DNA of 64,000 nucleotides from an uncultured Oscillospiraceae bacterium (GTDB lineage: Bacteria; Bacillota; Clostridia; Oscillospirales; Oscillospiraceae): assembly GCA_944385765.1 (NCBI GenBank), contig CALWYL010000003.1, positions 1 to 64,000 on the forward strand, in the 5' to 3' direction. Within the stretch, counting starts at the first letter, position 1. The number at the start of each line of letters is the position of its first letter. Under the pieces are notes generated by a model. The model made no database searches, was not told where the DNA came from, and worked only from the letters and a program-made list of their open reading frames with translations. Shown in pieces: positions 1 to 7,178 of the stretch. The translations under genes and the position numbers were made by a program.

Positions 1-115
1 CGTCCGCCACCACTTCGCCCAGCATGTTTTCGTAATCGGCGAGTTCCCTGACAAACTGCAGGATGAGGGGCGTGTCCTGCCTCTCGGCATTCCTGAAGCT
101 CAGTTCAGTGTCCAT
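1..115 (-). CDS. GNAT-family N-acetyltransferase, N-terminal part only
   Basis: Only the first 38 codons are inside the window; the gene runs off the left edge. The translation begins MDTELSFRNAERQDTPLILQ and continues with FVRELADYENMLGEVV. This matches the beta1-alpha1-alpha2 opening of small GNAT acetyltransferases (typically IRPAT..D...ILxFIRELAxYE). GNAT enzymes move an acetyl group from acetyl-CoA to an amine; the substrate cannot be told from this fragment. The ATG (113-115) follows a good GGAGG site at 123-127. A possible -10 (TATAGT) lies about 30 bases further upstream. Family assignment is likely; specificity is unknown. Confidence 0.7.
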   Translation of the reverse strand, partial: MDTELSFRNAERQDTPLILQFVRELADYENMLGEVVAD

Positions 116-413
116 TTTGATACCTCCATGCGTTGGATTTTGCTGGACCACTATACTGCCGCCGGCCTCTGAGGAAGACATACGGCGCAAAAGCGCCTTG
201 CCCGAAGCCGTGTGGCCTAAATAAGCAAAGAGTGAAACCCTTTAGAGCGTCACTCCTTGCTATGGCCTATAGATTGTGAGAAAGATACAAAAGCAAAATA
301 AAGAGACTATGCGAATTTTTAACCGTCGTCAGGGGAAAAGCATGCGCGGTAAACACAAACCCATGGCTCATAAATGCTTAAGTAATGCTGCTATGCATAA
401 GCTCATATTGAAC
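116..413. other. Intergenic region between two minus-strand genes, with an imperfect inverted repeat
   Basis: I see no gene in this stretch. Positions 214-267 form an imperfect hairpin: GGCC, an AAGCAA/TTGCTA pair and GAGTGA/TCACTC pair across a loop of about 14 bases. A smaller hairpin, GGCGC-AAAA-GCGCC, lies at 184-197. Neither is followed by a clear T-run, so they are not convincing terminators for the lacI-type gene. The rest is AT-rich and unremarkable. Confidence 0.4.
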
Positions 414-1448
414 TCATGAATTATAGAGATTTTCTAGAATCTTGATCTCAATCTTTGTATGGAATATCTCTTTTTCCGGAGGAATGCCCATTCCCAAATA
501 GTCTAGAAGAATGTCCAGCGGCTTTGCGCCTTGAATGAACGGCTGCTGCTCAATAGTTGCGACAATTGATCCATCCTCTATTAGTGAGCAAGTGGATGGG
601 ATGGTGTCGTGGCTTATGACCTTAATCTTGCCTTTTCGGCCGAGATCTGATACTGCCCTGCATGCGCCGGATACACCGGCAGCTGAAAGATATAATGCGT
701 TGACCTCCGGGTGCCGCTCCAGGAAGTCGCGAGTTTTTGCATAACTCTCTATGTCATCGCTATGGTTGACTATGGTTTCGACTACGCGAAAACGGGAGCT
801 CTCCTCCTGTATCCGGCTTTTGAAACCTGATACACGTTTTTCATCACACAAAACCCATGGAGAGCCGATTATAATCCCGATACTGGTGTCTCCGGGAGAT
901 ATGAGCCTCATGAGCCCCCCGGCCGTTTGGCCACTTTTGTAGTCATCACTGCCAACATAGGCTATTCTACCGCAGTCGGGGATGTCATTGTTGGCTGTGA
1001 CAATTGGCACGCCCTTAGATGAGAGGTCTTTTAACTTATCAACAACAAGGGGGTGGTTGATCGCGATAATTGCGAGGCCGTCAAGCCCCCCGCTTTCCAA
1101 GTCTTCAATGGCGGAGATTTGGCTCTCCGGAGAACTCATCTCAGTTTGCCTGATGTCCACCCTTATGCCGTAGTTGACGAAGGACTCACGCCTCTCCTCA
1201 ATGCCTGAAACCACGTCTTTGAAAAAGGGATTTGTTTCCGTGTCGAAAAGAACATACCCGAATCTTAATTGTTTTTTGGCGATTGCAAGCCTTTTGCCGG
1301 CCAAGTTCGGAGTGTAATTCAGCGCGTTGGCAATGTTGAGAATCCTTTCGGCGGTTTCAAGATTTACAGAACCACGATTGTTCAGAACCCGGTCAACGGT
1401 TCCTCTGGAAACTCCGGCAATTTGCGCAATTTCTTTAATCGTCGGCAA
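414..1448 (-). CDS. LacI/GalR-family transcriptional regulator of the pentose operon
   Basis: DNA-binding repressor with an N-terminal LacI helix-turn-helix (PTIKEIAQIAGVSRGTVDRV, then LNNRG, residues 2-26) and a periplasmic-binding-like effector domain (about residues 58-340; GYVLFDTETNPFF, GLAIIAINHP, IAYVGSDDYKSGQTAGG). The family binds a sugar or sugar phosphate and releases its operator. I place the start at the TTG at 1446-1448, which has an AGAGGGG site 9 bases upstream. The in-frame ATG at 1479-1481 overlaps the -10 box of the gene's own promoter and so cannot be used. It is divergent from the xylose-type operon and flanked by two CTCGAG-centred operators, so it probably controls both directions. 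Effector is inferred to be a pentose. Confidence 0.85.
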   Translation of the reverse strand: MPTIKEIAQIAGVSRGTVDRVLNNRGSVNLETAERILNIANALNYTPNLAGKRLAIAKKQLRFGYVLFDTETNPFFKDVVSGIEERRESFVNYGIRVDIRQTEMSSPESQISAIEDLESGGLDGLAIIAINHPLVVDKLKDLSSKGVPIVTANNDIPDCGRIAYVGSDDYKSGQTAGGLMRLISPGDTSIGIIIGSPWVLCDEKRVSGFKSRIQEESSRFRVVETIVNHSDDIESYAKTRDFLERHPEVNALYLSAAGVSGACRAVSDLGRKGKIKVISHDTIPSTCSLIEDGSIVATIEQQPFIQGAKPLDILLDYLGMGIPPEKEIFHTKIEIKILENLYNS

Positions 1449-1479
1449 AACAACACACCCCTCTCTAGTGCTACATTCC

Positions 1480-1508
1480 ATTATAGGTATACAATCGTAT
1501 TTTGTAAA
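1480..1508 (-). promoter_or_regulatory. Promoter of the LacI-type regulator gene
   Basis: On the minus strand there is TTTACA (1503-1508), a 17-base spacer and a perfect TATAAT (1480-1485). The predicted transcript starts about 1473. This excludes the upstream ATG and supports the TTG start at 1448. The left operator lies just upstream of the -35 box. Confidence 0.75.
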
Positions 1509-1522
1509 GAGCCATTTTGATA

Positions 1523-1540
1523 ATTTTGCTCGAGCACGAA
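1523..1540. promoter_or_regulatory. LacI-type operator, left copy (imperfect)
   Basis: The core TGCTCGAGCA (1527-1536) is a 10-bp palindrome with the central CG typical of LacI/GalR operators. Its right half, CGAGCACGAA, repeats that of the perfect operator 154 bp away. The left half is degenerate. It lies about 15 bases upstream of the regulator's -35 box, so binding could give autoregulation or DNA looping with the second site. Confidence 0.65.
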
Positions 1541-1638
1541 ATACGCCAAATCGATAAATGGGCTGTTCAATTATTACAAATTATTATGCAGTGTAATGTT
1601 ACTATTTCATAAATTAATCGCTGCTAATGACAATGTTA

Positions 1639-1667
1639 TTGACAAACTAATGAGTTTACCCTATTCT
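1639..1667 (+). promoter_or_regulatory. Promoter of the pentose ABC/xyl operon
   Basis: TTGACA (1639-1644), 17-base spacer, then TATTCT (1662-1667). The predicted start near 1674 places the perfect operator at about +3 to +20, the classical position for repression by a LacI-type protein. Confidence 0.7.
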
Positions 1668-1676
1668 ATACTCAAG

Positions 1677-1694
1677 AACGTGCTCGAGCACGTT
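1677..1694. promoter_or_regulatory. LacI-type operator, right copy (perfect 18-bp palindrome)
   Basis: AACGTGCTCGAGCACGTT is a perfect 18-bp palindrome centred on CG. It lies immediately downstream of the operon promoter. The shared core with 1527-1536 and the divergent LacI-type gene make this the probable main operator. Confidence 0.8.
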
Positions 1695-1708
1695 AAGTGA
1701 GAAAAATC

Positions 1709-1769
1709 AACTTGAAAGGAGGAGAATGTCAAGTTTTGTTTTAATGTGAAATGTGGGCATATTACATTT
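1709..1769 (+). promoter_or_regulatory. Operon leader with two small hairpins, one holding a Shine-Dalgarno site in its loop
   Basis: Hairpin 1: AACTTGA (1709-1715) pairs with TCAAGTT (1729-1735), leaving a 13-base loop that contains AAGGAGGAGA and an ATG (1726-1728). That ATG opens a 7-codon ORF (MSSFVLM, stop TGA 1747-1749). Hairpin 2: AAATGT (1749-1754) pairs with ACATTT (1764-1769). Both precede the real GGAGGG site (1775-1780) of the binding-protein gene. The mini-ORF may be a translated leader or a chance match; function is unknown. Confidence 0.4.
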
Positions 1770-1785
1770 GAAATGGAGGGTAAAA

Positions 1786-2904
1786 ATGAAAAAAGTATTA
1801 GCGACAGTGTTGGCATTGCTCATGGCTTTCTCTCTGTATGGATGAGCCGCAGACGAACCGGCAAATGATACACCGAGTGCTGGTGAGACACCGGAAGAGG
1901 TGAATGAAGGGACAGAAACTGGTACGTTGGTAGGTGTTTCGCTTCCGACCAAATCACTGCAGAGGTGGAATCAGGACGGAGAGTATCTGCAGAATGCGCT
2001 GGAAGAGATGGGCTATGAAGTAGACCTTCAGTTTGCTGAGGACAAAACGGAGCTCCAGGTATCGCAAATAGATAATTTGATTACCAAAGGTGCAAAAGTG
2101 CTGATAGTTTGCCCCATTGACGTGAGCACTCTCACAAATGTTTTGGAGACGGCGAAAGAGCAGGGGATTACTATTATTTCTTACGACCGCCTGATAACGG
2201 ATACTGATGCGGTGGATTACTACGCGACGTTTGATAATAACATCATAGGCAAAATAATAGGTGAATATGTTGTGGACGAGCTGGGTCTGGAGGAGGGAAA
2301 CGGCCCGTTCAACATGGAGATAGTCTCTGGCCCCAATAGCGACGCCACTCGTGTTTTGTTTGAAGCCGCTGTTGGAGAGGTTCAGCCCTATATCGATAAC
2401 GGCCAGCTGGTAATTCGCTCGGGTCAGACAGACATGGAGCAGACAGCCACGCCGCTTTGGCAAGAAAAAGAGGCTCAGGCCAGAATGGACAATATCCTTA
2501 CCGCATTTTATGCCGACGAGCATCTCGACGCTGTACTTTGCCTAAATGACTCGACGTCTTTGGGCACGCAGTCGGCGTTGAAAGCTGCCGGATATGGCAC
2601 AGAGGACAACCCCATGCCCCTTATTACAGGTCAGGACTGCGACATTGCCAATGTAAAAGCTATCATAGCCGGTGACCAGTCCATGTCCGTGTTCAAAGAC
2701 ACCAAGATTTTGGCTGCAGCTGTTGCAGAAATGACAGATCAGATCCTTAAGGGGGAAACTGTCATGGTAAACGACACTGAGAATTACGATAATTTTGCGA
2801 AGATTGTTCCCTCCTATTTGATTGAGTCTAAGTTTGTGGATCAGAGCAACTGGGAAGAGCTGCTCGTTGACGGCGGATACTATACGGCGGAGGAGCTCGA
2901 GTAA
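1786..2904 (+). CDS. Sugar ABC transporter substrate-binding lipoprotein (CUT2, ChvE/XylF type), interrupted by TGA at codon 20
   Basis: Periplasmic-binding protein of the family-1 monosaccharide type. The mature domain (ETGTLVGVSLPTKSLQRWNQ..., YYATFDNNIIGKIIGEYVV, AVLCLNDSTSLGTQSALKAAG, ITGQDCD) resembles ChvE/XylF proteins that deliver pentoses or hexoses to a CUT2 transporter. The start ATG at 1786 has GGAGGG at 1775-1780. It begins a signal peptide MKKVLATVLALLMAFSLYG followed by TGA (1843-1845) and then AADEPANDTPSAGE. Other lipoproteins in this window read ...LAACGE, so the TGA sits exactly where the lipobox cysteine is expected. Read literally, the signal peptide is cut off. A restart at ATG 1900 would give a cytosolic protein. 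A point mutation (TGC/TGT to TGA) or a sequence error is most likely. The rest of the frame is intact, and the gene is first in the operon. Confidence 0.75.
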
Positions 2905-2958
2905 ATCTTGCTTTCAGCACGTATGTACACCGAATAAGAATCACATCTAAATAAGAAA

Positions 2959-2995
2959 AGCCATTTTGCTATGGGACAACCATAGCAAAATGGCT
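2959..2995 (+). promoter_or_regulatory. Intercistronic hairpin after the binding-protein gene
   Basis: A perfect 16-bp stem, AGCCATTTTGCTATGG (2959-2974) against its complement (2980-2995), with a 5-base loop. No T-run follows, so it is not a strong terminator. Such hairpins between a binding-protein gene and its ATPase/permease genes commonly protect the upstream mRNA or reduce read-through, giving more binding protein than membrane parts. Confidence 0.6.
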
Positions 2996-3030
2996 GGCAT
3001 TAAACTGACTGATTTGGGAGTACCAGAGAT

Positions 3031-4578
3031 ATGAGTCAAGCACTTTTGAAAATGGAAAAAATCACAAAAGCATTCTCTGGCGTAAAGGCCTTGAATGAGG
3101 TGGATCTAGAAGTGCAGAAAGGCTCCATACATGCTCTCGTTGGAGAAAATGGAGCAGGAAAGTCCACACTGATGAACGTACTGAGCGGAGTTTACCCCTA
3201 TGGAACATACTCTGGGACAATTACTTATGAAAATGAAATTGCACGGTTCAGGACGATACATGACAGCGAGTCAAAGGGAATTGTGATAATTCATCAGGAA
3301 CTTGCCTTGATTCCGGAACTGTCAATTTACGAAAATATATTTTTAGGACACGAAAAATCGAGACTGGGCATTATAGATTGGAACCGGGAAAAGGAGGAAG
3401 CCAGATACTTTGCTGAAGAGGTAGGCTTACAGGAAGACATTTATACACCCTGCAAGTATCTTGGCGTCGGCAAACAACAGCTGGTAGAAATAGCGAAGGC
3501 TCTCTCCAAAAGCGTCAAGCTGTTGATAATGGATGAACCTACGGCGGCATTGAACGACAATGACAGCGAAGCACTTCTGGAGCTGATAGTTAAGCTCAGG
3601 CGTGAACGCGGAGTGACCGTCATTATAATCTCCCACAAGCTTAATGAGATTTTGAAGGTTGCAGACCGTATCACTGTGCTTAGAGATGGGAGCACTATCA
3701 CTACAATGGAGAATGATGGCACAATCTCGCAAAATAATGTAATCCGCAGCATGGTGGGACGGGATATGACAAACCTCTATCCGCCACACACAGCGGAGAG
3801 AAGAGATTTGGCCTTGGAAGTGAAAAACTGGGAGGTATATTCTCCCACTGTCGAAGGAAAGAAAATTGTCGATAGAGTCAGCTTCAAACTCCATTATGGA
3901 GAAATCGTTGGCATAGCTGGATTGATGGGAGCGGGAAGAACTGAACTCGCATTGAGCCTGTTTGGCAAAGCCTATGGAATAAATATTAAAGGGGAAGTAT
4001 TTAAAGATGGCAAGCTTTTGCGTCTGAATTGCGTGAAAAATGCCATAGACAATGGCATTGCCTATATACCCGAGGACAGAAAATTGTCAGGCCTCATCTT
4101 GGATGAGGATACTGTGACAAATATAAGCCTACCTAATCTAGAGCGGTTTAGCAAGCGTGGGGTTATGAATCATGCCGCTGAGGTAAGGGCGGCTGAGCGA
4201 TATACTGAGGAGATACACATAAAGTCTACTTCCGTGTTTCAAAAAACGCGTATGCTCAGTGGAGGAAATCAGCAGAAAGTCCTTGTGGCCAGATGGCTCT
4301 GTAATAATCCGGATATTCTCATACTGGATGAACCGACACGCGGTATTGATGTAGGAGCAAAGTATGAGATATATACCATCATTCAAGAGCTTGCAGCGTC
4401 TGGCAAAGCGGTCTTGTTTATTTCTTCTGAGCTGCCGGAAGTGATAGGTATGAGCGACAGAGTTTATGTAATGAACGAAGGTCGCTTTGTGGGTGAGCTT
4501 TGCAAAGAGGACATATCACAGGAAAAAATAATGCAGCTCATCATTGAAGATAACGGAGGTGACAAAAATGAGACGTGA
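3031..4578 (+). CDS. Sugar ABC transporter ATP-binding protein, double-domain CUT2 type
   Basis: 515-aa ATPase with two ABC domains, as in MglA/XylG/GguA. The first domain has Walker A GENGAGKST (about residue 38), LGVGKQQLVEIAKAL in the signature position and Walker B LLIMDEPTAALND. The second has the degenerate P-loop GLMGAGRTE usual for CUT2, signature LSGGNQQKVLVARWL and Walker B ILILDEPTRGIDVGAKYE. It powers uptake of the sugar bound by the upstream lipoprotein. The Shine-Dalgarno (GGGAG at 3016-3020) is modest. The end overlaps the permease start by 11 bases, so the two are translationally coupled. Closest relatives by motif are GguA/XylG; substrate is inferred as a pentose from xylA/xylB downstream. 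Confidence 0.92.
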   Translation: MSQALLKMEKITKAFSGVKALNEVDLEVQKGSIHALVGENGAGKSTLMNVLSGVYPYGTYSGTITYENEIARFRTIHDSESKGIVIIHQELALIPELSIYENIFLGHEKSRLGIIDWNREKEEARYFAEEVGLQEDIYTPCKYLGVGKQQLVEIAKALSKSVKLLIMDEPTAALNDNDSEALLELIVKLRRERGVTVIIISHKLNEILKVADRITVLRDGSTITTMENDGTISQNNVIRSMVGRDMTNLYPPHTAERRDLALEVKNWEVYSPTVEGKKIVDRVSFKLHYGEIVGIAGLMGAGRTELALSLFGKAYGINIKGEVFKDGKLLRLNCVKNAIDNGIAYIPEDRKLSGLILDEDTVTNISLPNLERFSKRGVMNHAAEVRAAERYTEEIHIKSTSVFQKTRMLSGGNQQKVLVARWLCNNPDILILDEPTRGIDVGAKYEIYTIIQELAASGKAVLFISSELPEVIGMSDRVYVMNEGRFVGELCKEDISQEKIMQLIIEDNGGDKNET

Positions 4579-5743
4579 CATAATAAAGCGACTACGCGGA
4601 GACACGAAAATAGATTTACGTCAGCAGTCGATGCTGATTGCCCTGATAGCTATCTCGGTCTTGTTTCAAATTCTAACAGGCGGAATAATCTTTAAGTCTG
4701 TAAACGTATCTAAACTAATCATGCAGAACAGCTATGTTCTTATACTGGCTGTGGGCATGCTGCCATGTATAATCACGGGGAATGTTGACCTATCAGTGGG
4801 CAGCGTATTGGCGCTTGTGAGTGCCATAAGTGGCAAAATGATTGTTGAATGGAATCTGCCCGTCGCTATCACTATACCAGTACTTTTGTTGATAGGCATT
4901 GCATGTGGAGCATTTCAGGCGTATTGGATAGCCTACACGAGGTTGCCGGCATTTATAGTTACCCTGGCGGGCCAACTTATATTTCGCGGCCTTACCATGA
5001 CGCTGTTGGAAGGAAGAACTTTAGCCCCTTTTCCGGAGTCATTTTCATGGATATCGGCTGGCTTCCTGCCGCAGTACAAAATAGGTAATGTTGATGTAAT
5101 AGCCGTGGGCCTAGGCGTCATCTGTTCGATCATACTGGTTATGATACAGGTCCACTCTAGAATGAAGTCGGCAAAATATCATGCGAAAAGGTCCCACACA
5201 GGCTTTTTTGTCGCAAAAATGGCCGTTCTGGTTTTCATTACCATCTTTTTTACGTATTGGCTTGGGACATACAATGGATTGCCGAGCGTGCTGATACTGA
5301 TGGTTGTCCTCATCATAATATATCAATTTATAACAAGCAACACTGTGCTGGGCAGGAGACTCTATGCCTTGGGCGGCAATGAAACAGCGGCAAAACTATC
5401 CGGTGTCAATACTAATGGCATACTGTTTTTGACATATGCAAACATGGGGCTTATGTCTGCGGTTGCCGCCATTGTGTTCACTGGAAGGCTGAACGCGGCG
5501 ACGCCTACTGCCGGCGTGAGCTTTGAGCTGGATGCGATAGCTGCGTGCTATATTGGCGGCGCATCTGCGACAGGCGGCGTGGGGACGGTTATAGGCGCTG
5601 TTATCGGGGGACTTGTCATGGGTATCCTCAATAACGGAATGTCGATACTGGGCATAGGAAGTGACTGGCAGCAGACCATCAAGGGCTGTGTGCTACTTGC
5701 GGCTGTTGCATTTGACGTGCTGTCAAAAAAGAACAAAAAATAA
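4568..5743 (+). CDS. Sugar ABC transporter permease, CUT2 (XylH/GguB type)
   Basis: Inner-membrane permease of 391 aa with about ten hydrophobic segments. It carries the family motif ITGNVDLSVGSVLALVSAIS (residues about 76-95) and the GGNETAAKLSGVNT cytoplasmic loop (EAA-like region) that contacts the ATPase. Length and the long mid-protein loop (HSRMKSAKYHAKRSH) fit the XylH/GguB group rather than the shorter RbsC group. The start is ATG 4568 with GGAGG at 4556-4560. An upstream in-frame ATG (4544) lies deep in the ATPase gene and has no ribosome site. It forms the transporter with the two genes before it. Confidence 0.92.
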   Translation: MRRDIIKRLRGDTKIDLRQQSMLIALIAISVLFQILTGGIIFKSVNVSKLIMQNSYVLILAVGMLPCIITGNVDLSVGSVLALVSAISGKMIVEWNLPVAITIPVLLLIGIACGAFQAYWIAYTRLPAFIVTLAGQLIFRGLTMTLLEGRTLAPFPESFSWISAGFLPQYKIGNVDVIAVGLGVICSIILVMIQVHSRMKSAKYHAKRSHTGFFVAKMAVLVFITIFFTYWLGTYNGLPSVLILMVVLIIIYQFITSNTVLGRRLYALGGNETAAKLSGVNTNGILFLTYANMGLMSAVAAIVFTGRLNAATPTAGVSFELDAIAACYIGGASATGGVGTVIGAVIGGLVMGILNNGMSILGIGSDWQQTIKGCVLLAAVAFDVLSKKNKK

Positions 5744-5788
5744 TCCCAATACTATACTATTTCTATATGACGAAGGAGAGTGCCTAAG

Positions 5789-7111
5789 ATGAACGAACAG
5801 AAGCAGAGAGTTATGAAGTGGATCGATGAGCACGAGGAAAACATCGTTGAGTTTCTTCGTGACATGGTGAAAATCCCGTCGGTGAACCCGGGTTTTGAGG
5901 AGGGCGAAAACGGGAATAAATCGGTGTGCCACGAGGGCGATTTGCAGAGATACATAAGGGCGCACATGGAGAAACTGGGTGCGGATATAGATATGTGGGT
6001 ACCCGATGTGGAGCATTTGAGAAAATATGAAGGGCAACCCAACTTCTATGATTTCCATGTGTTTGACGACCGCCCGAATCTCGCTGCCAGGCTGAAAGGT
6101 ACTGGCGGCGGCAAAAGCGTCATGCTGATGGGCCACGTTGACACCGTTAAAACGGGTGCCGGCTGGGTGCACGATCCATTCTCTGCAGATGTGGAGCAAG
6201 GCGTAATCTATGGACGCGGAGTGGTCGACATGAAGGGCGGCATTGCCTCCATGATAATGGCCACAGAAGCAATTATTAAGTCGGGGCTTAAGCTGAAAGG
6301 CGATGTTTGCGTCGGGACTGTGGTGGACGAAGAGACCGGTGGTATGGGTACGCTCGATTTTGTGGACCGTGGACACCGGGCGGACGTGTGCATAATGACA
6401 GAAGCTACCAGACAAATAGTTGCGCCACTTTGCCGCGGTATACTCTGGGGCAATATAGTAGTGGAGGGCAGAAGCGGACATATTGAGCTTCCCCAAAAGG
6501 ACTGGCGAGAGGGCGGTACGGTTGACGCTATTCGCAAGGCCCGTCTGATAATGGACGCGATAGACTGGCTGAATGAAGACTGGGCTCTGAGCAAGACTCA
6601 TCCTCTGCTCAAGATACCTAACCGGATAATCATTGGGCAAATCAATGGCGGCGAGTGGCATTCTACATTTGCAAATAAGTGTGATATGGCCTTCGATATC
6701 CAGTATCTTCCCTACGAGCGCGATGAACTGGGTGGGGGCGGCCGTGTAATAAAAGAGTTTGAGGACTTTATCCATGCGGTCGCACAGACGGACCCGTGGC
6801 TCAAGGAGCATCCGCCGGTTATCACTTGGTGCGTGAACTGTGATTGCGGCGAAACGCCCATTGACCACGAACTGGTACAGCTCTTCCTCAAAAATCAGGT
6901 GGAACAGGGATTGCCCTCTGTGGCCGAGGGGTGCTATTTCCATACGGATATGGGTTGGCAGGAAAAGGTCGGCATGCCCGTCGTGAACTACGGCCCGGGA
7001 GACCCCATATGCGCCCACCAGGACAATGAGTCTTTGAGCATATCAGATTTGATTCAGTGCACAAAGGTTCTCGCGCTTACAATCATGGATTGGTGCGGGG
7101 TTGAAGAGTAA
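5789..7111 (+). CDS. M20-family metal-dependent amidohydrolase/peptidase (ArgE/DapE-like)
   Basis: 440-aa M20 hydrolase. Visible metal and catalytic residues are GHVDTV (His and catalytic Asp), GRGVVDMKGG (bridging Asp), VDEETGG (catalytic Glu plus metal Glu), EA in IMTEATRQIV, and the last His in GDPICAHQDNE. These enzymes cleave N-acyl or peptide bonds using two zinc or similar ions. The start is ATG 5789, 8 bases after GGAGAG (5775-5780); the GTG at 5780 is too close to that site. It lies between a pentose transporter and pentose kinase/isomerase genes, an unexpected place for a deacylase. That suggests the imported compound may carry an acyl or aminoacyl group; this is inference. Confidence 0.88.
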   Translation: MNEQKQRVMKWIDEHEENIVEFLRDMVKIPSVNPGFEEGENGNKSVCHEGDLQRYIRAHMEKLGADIDMWVPDVEHLRKYEGQPNFYDFHVFDDRPNLAARLKGTGGGKSVMLMGHVDTVKTGAGWVHDPFSADVEQGVIYGRGVVDMKGGIASMIMATEAIIKSGLKLKGDVCVGTVVDEETGGMGTLDFVDRGHRADVCIMTEATRQIVAPLCRGILWGNIVVEGRSGHIELPQKDWREGGTVDAIRKARLIMDAIDWLNEDWALSKTHPLLKIPNRIIIGQINGGEWHSTFANKCDMAFDIQYLPYERDELGGGGRVIKEFEDFIHAVAQTDPWLKEHPPVITWCVNCDCGETPIDHELVQLFLKNQVEQGLPSVAEGCYFHTDMGWQEKVGMPVVNYGPGDPICAHQDNESLSISDLIQCTKVLALTIMDWCGVEE

Positions 7112-7125
7112 TTGTTGATGTAATA

Positions 7126-7155
7126 GCTTCCCGGATGAATAAAAGTCCGGGAAGC
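7126..7155 (+). promoter_or_regulatory. Intercistronic hairpin between the M20 and M24-like genes
   Basis: GCTTCCCGGA (7126-7135) pairs with TCCGGGAAGC (7146-7155) around a 10-base loop, followed by ATGTTTTA. It may be a weak attenuator or an mRNA-processing/stability element within the operon. Confidence 0.5.
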
Positions 7156-7178
7156 ATGTTTTAAATGGAGGGGAAGAA

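Noticed and set aside
1843-1900. Selenocysteine insertion at the lipobox TGA
   Set aside because: I could not draw a convincing SECIS hairpin just downstream (only a 4-bp CACC/GGTG stem), and selenocysteine in a lipobox is not established. Mutation or error is simpler.
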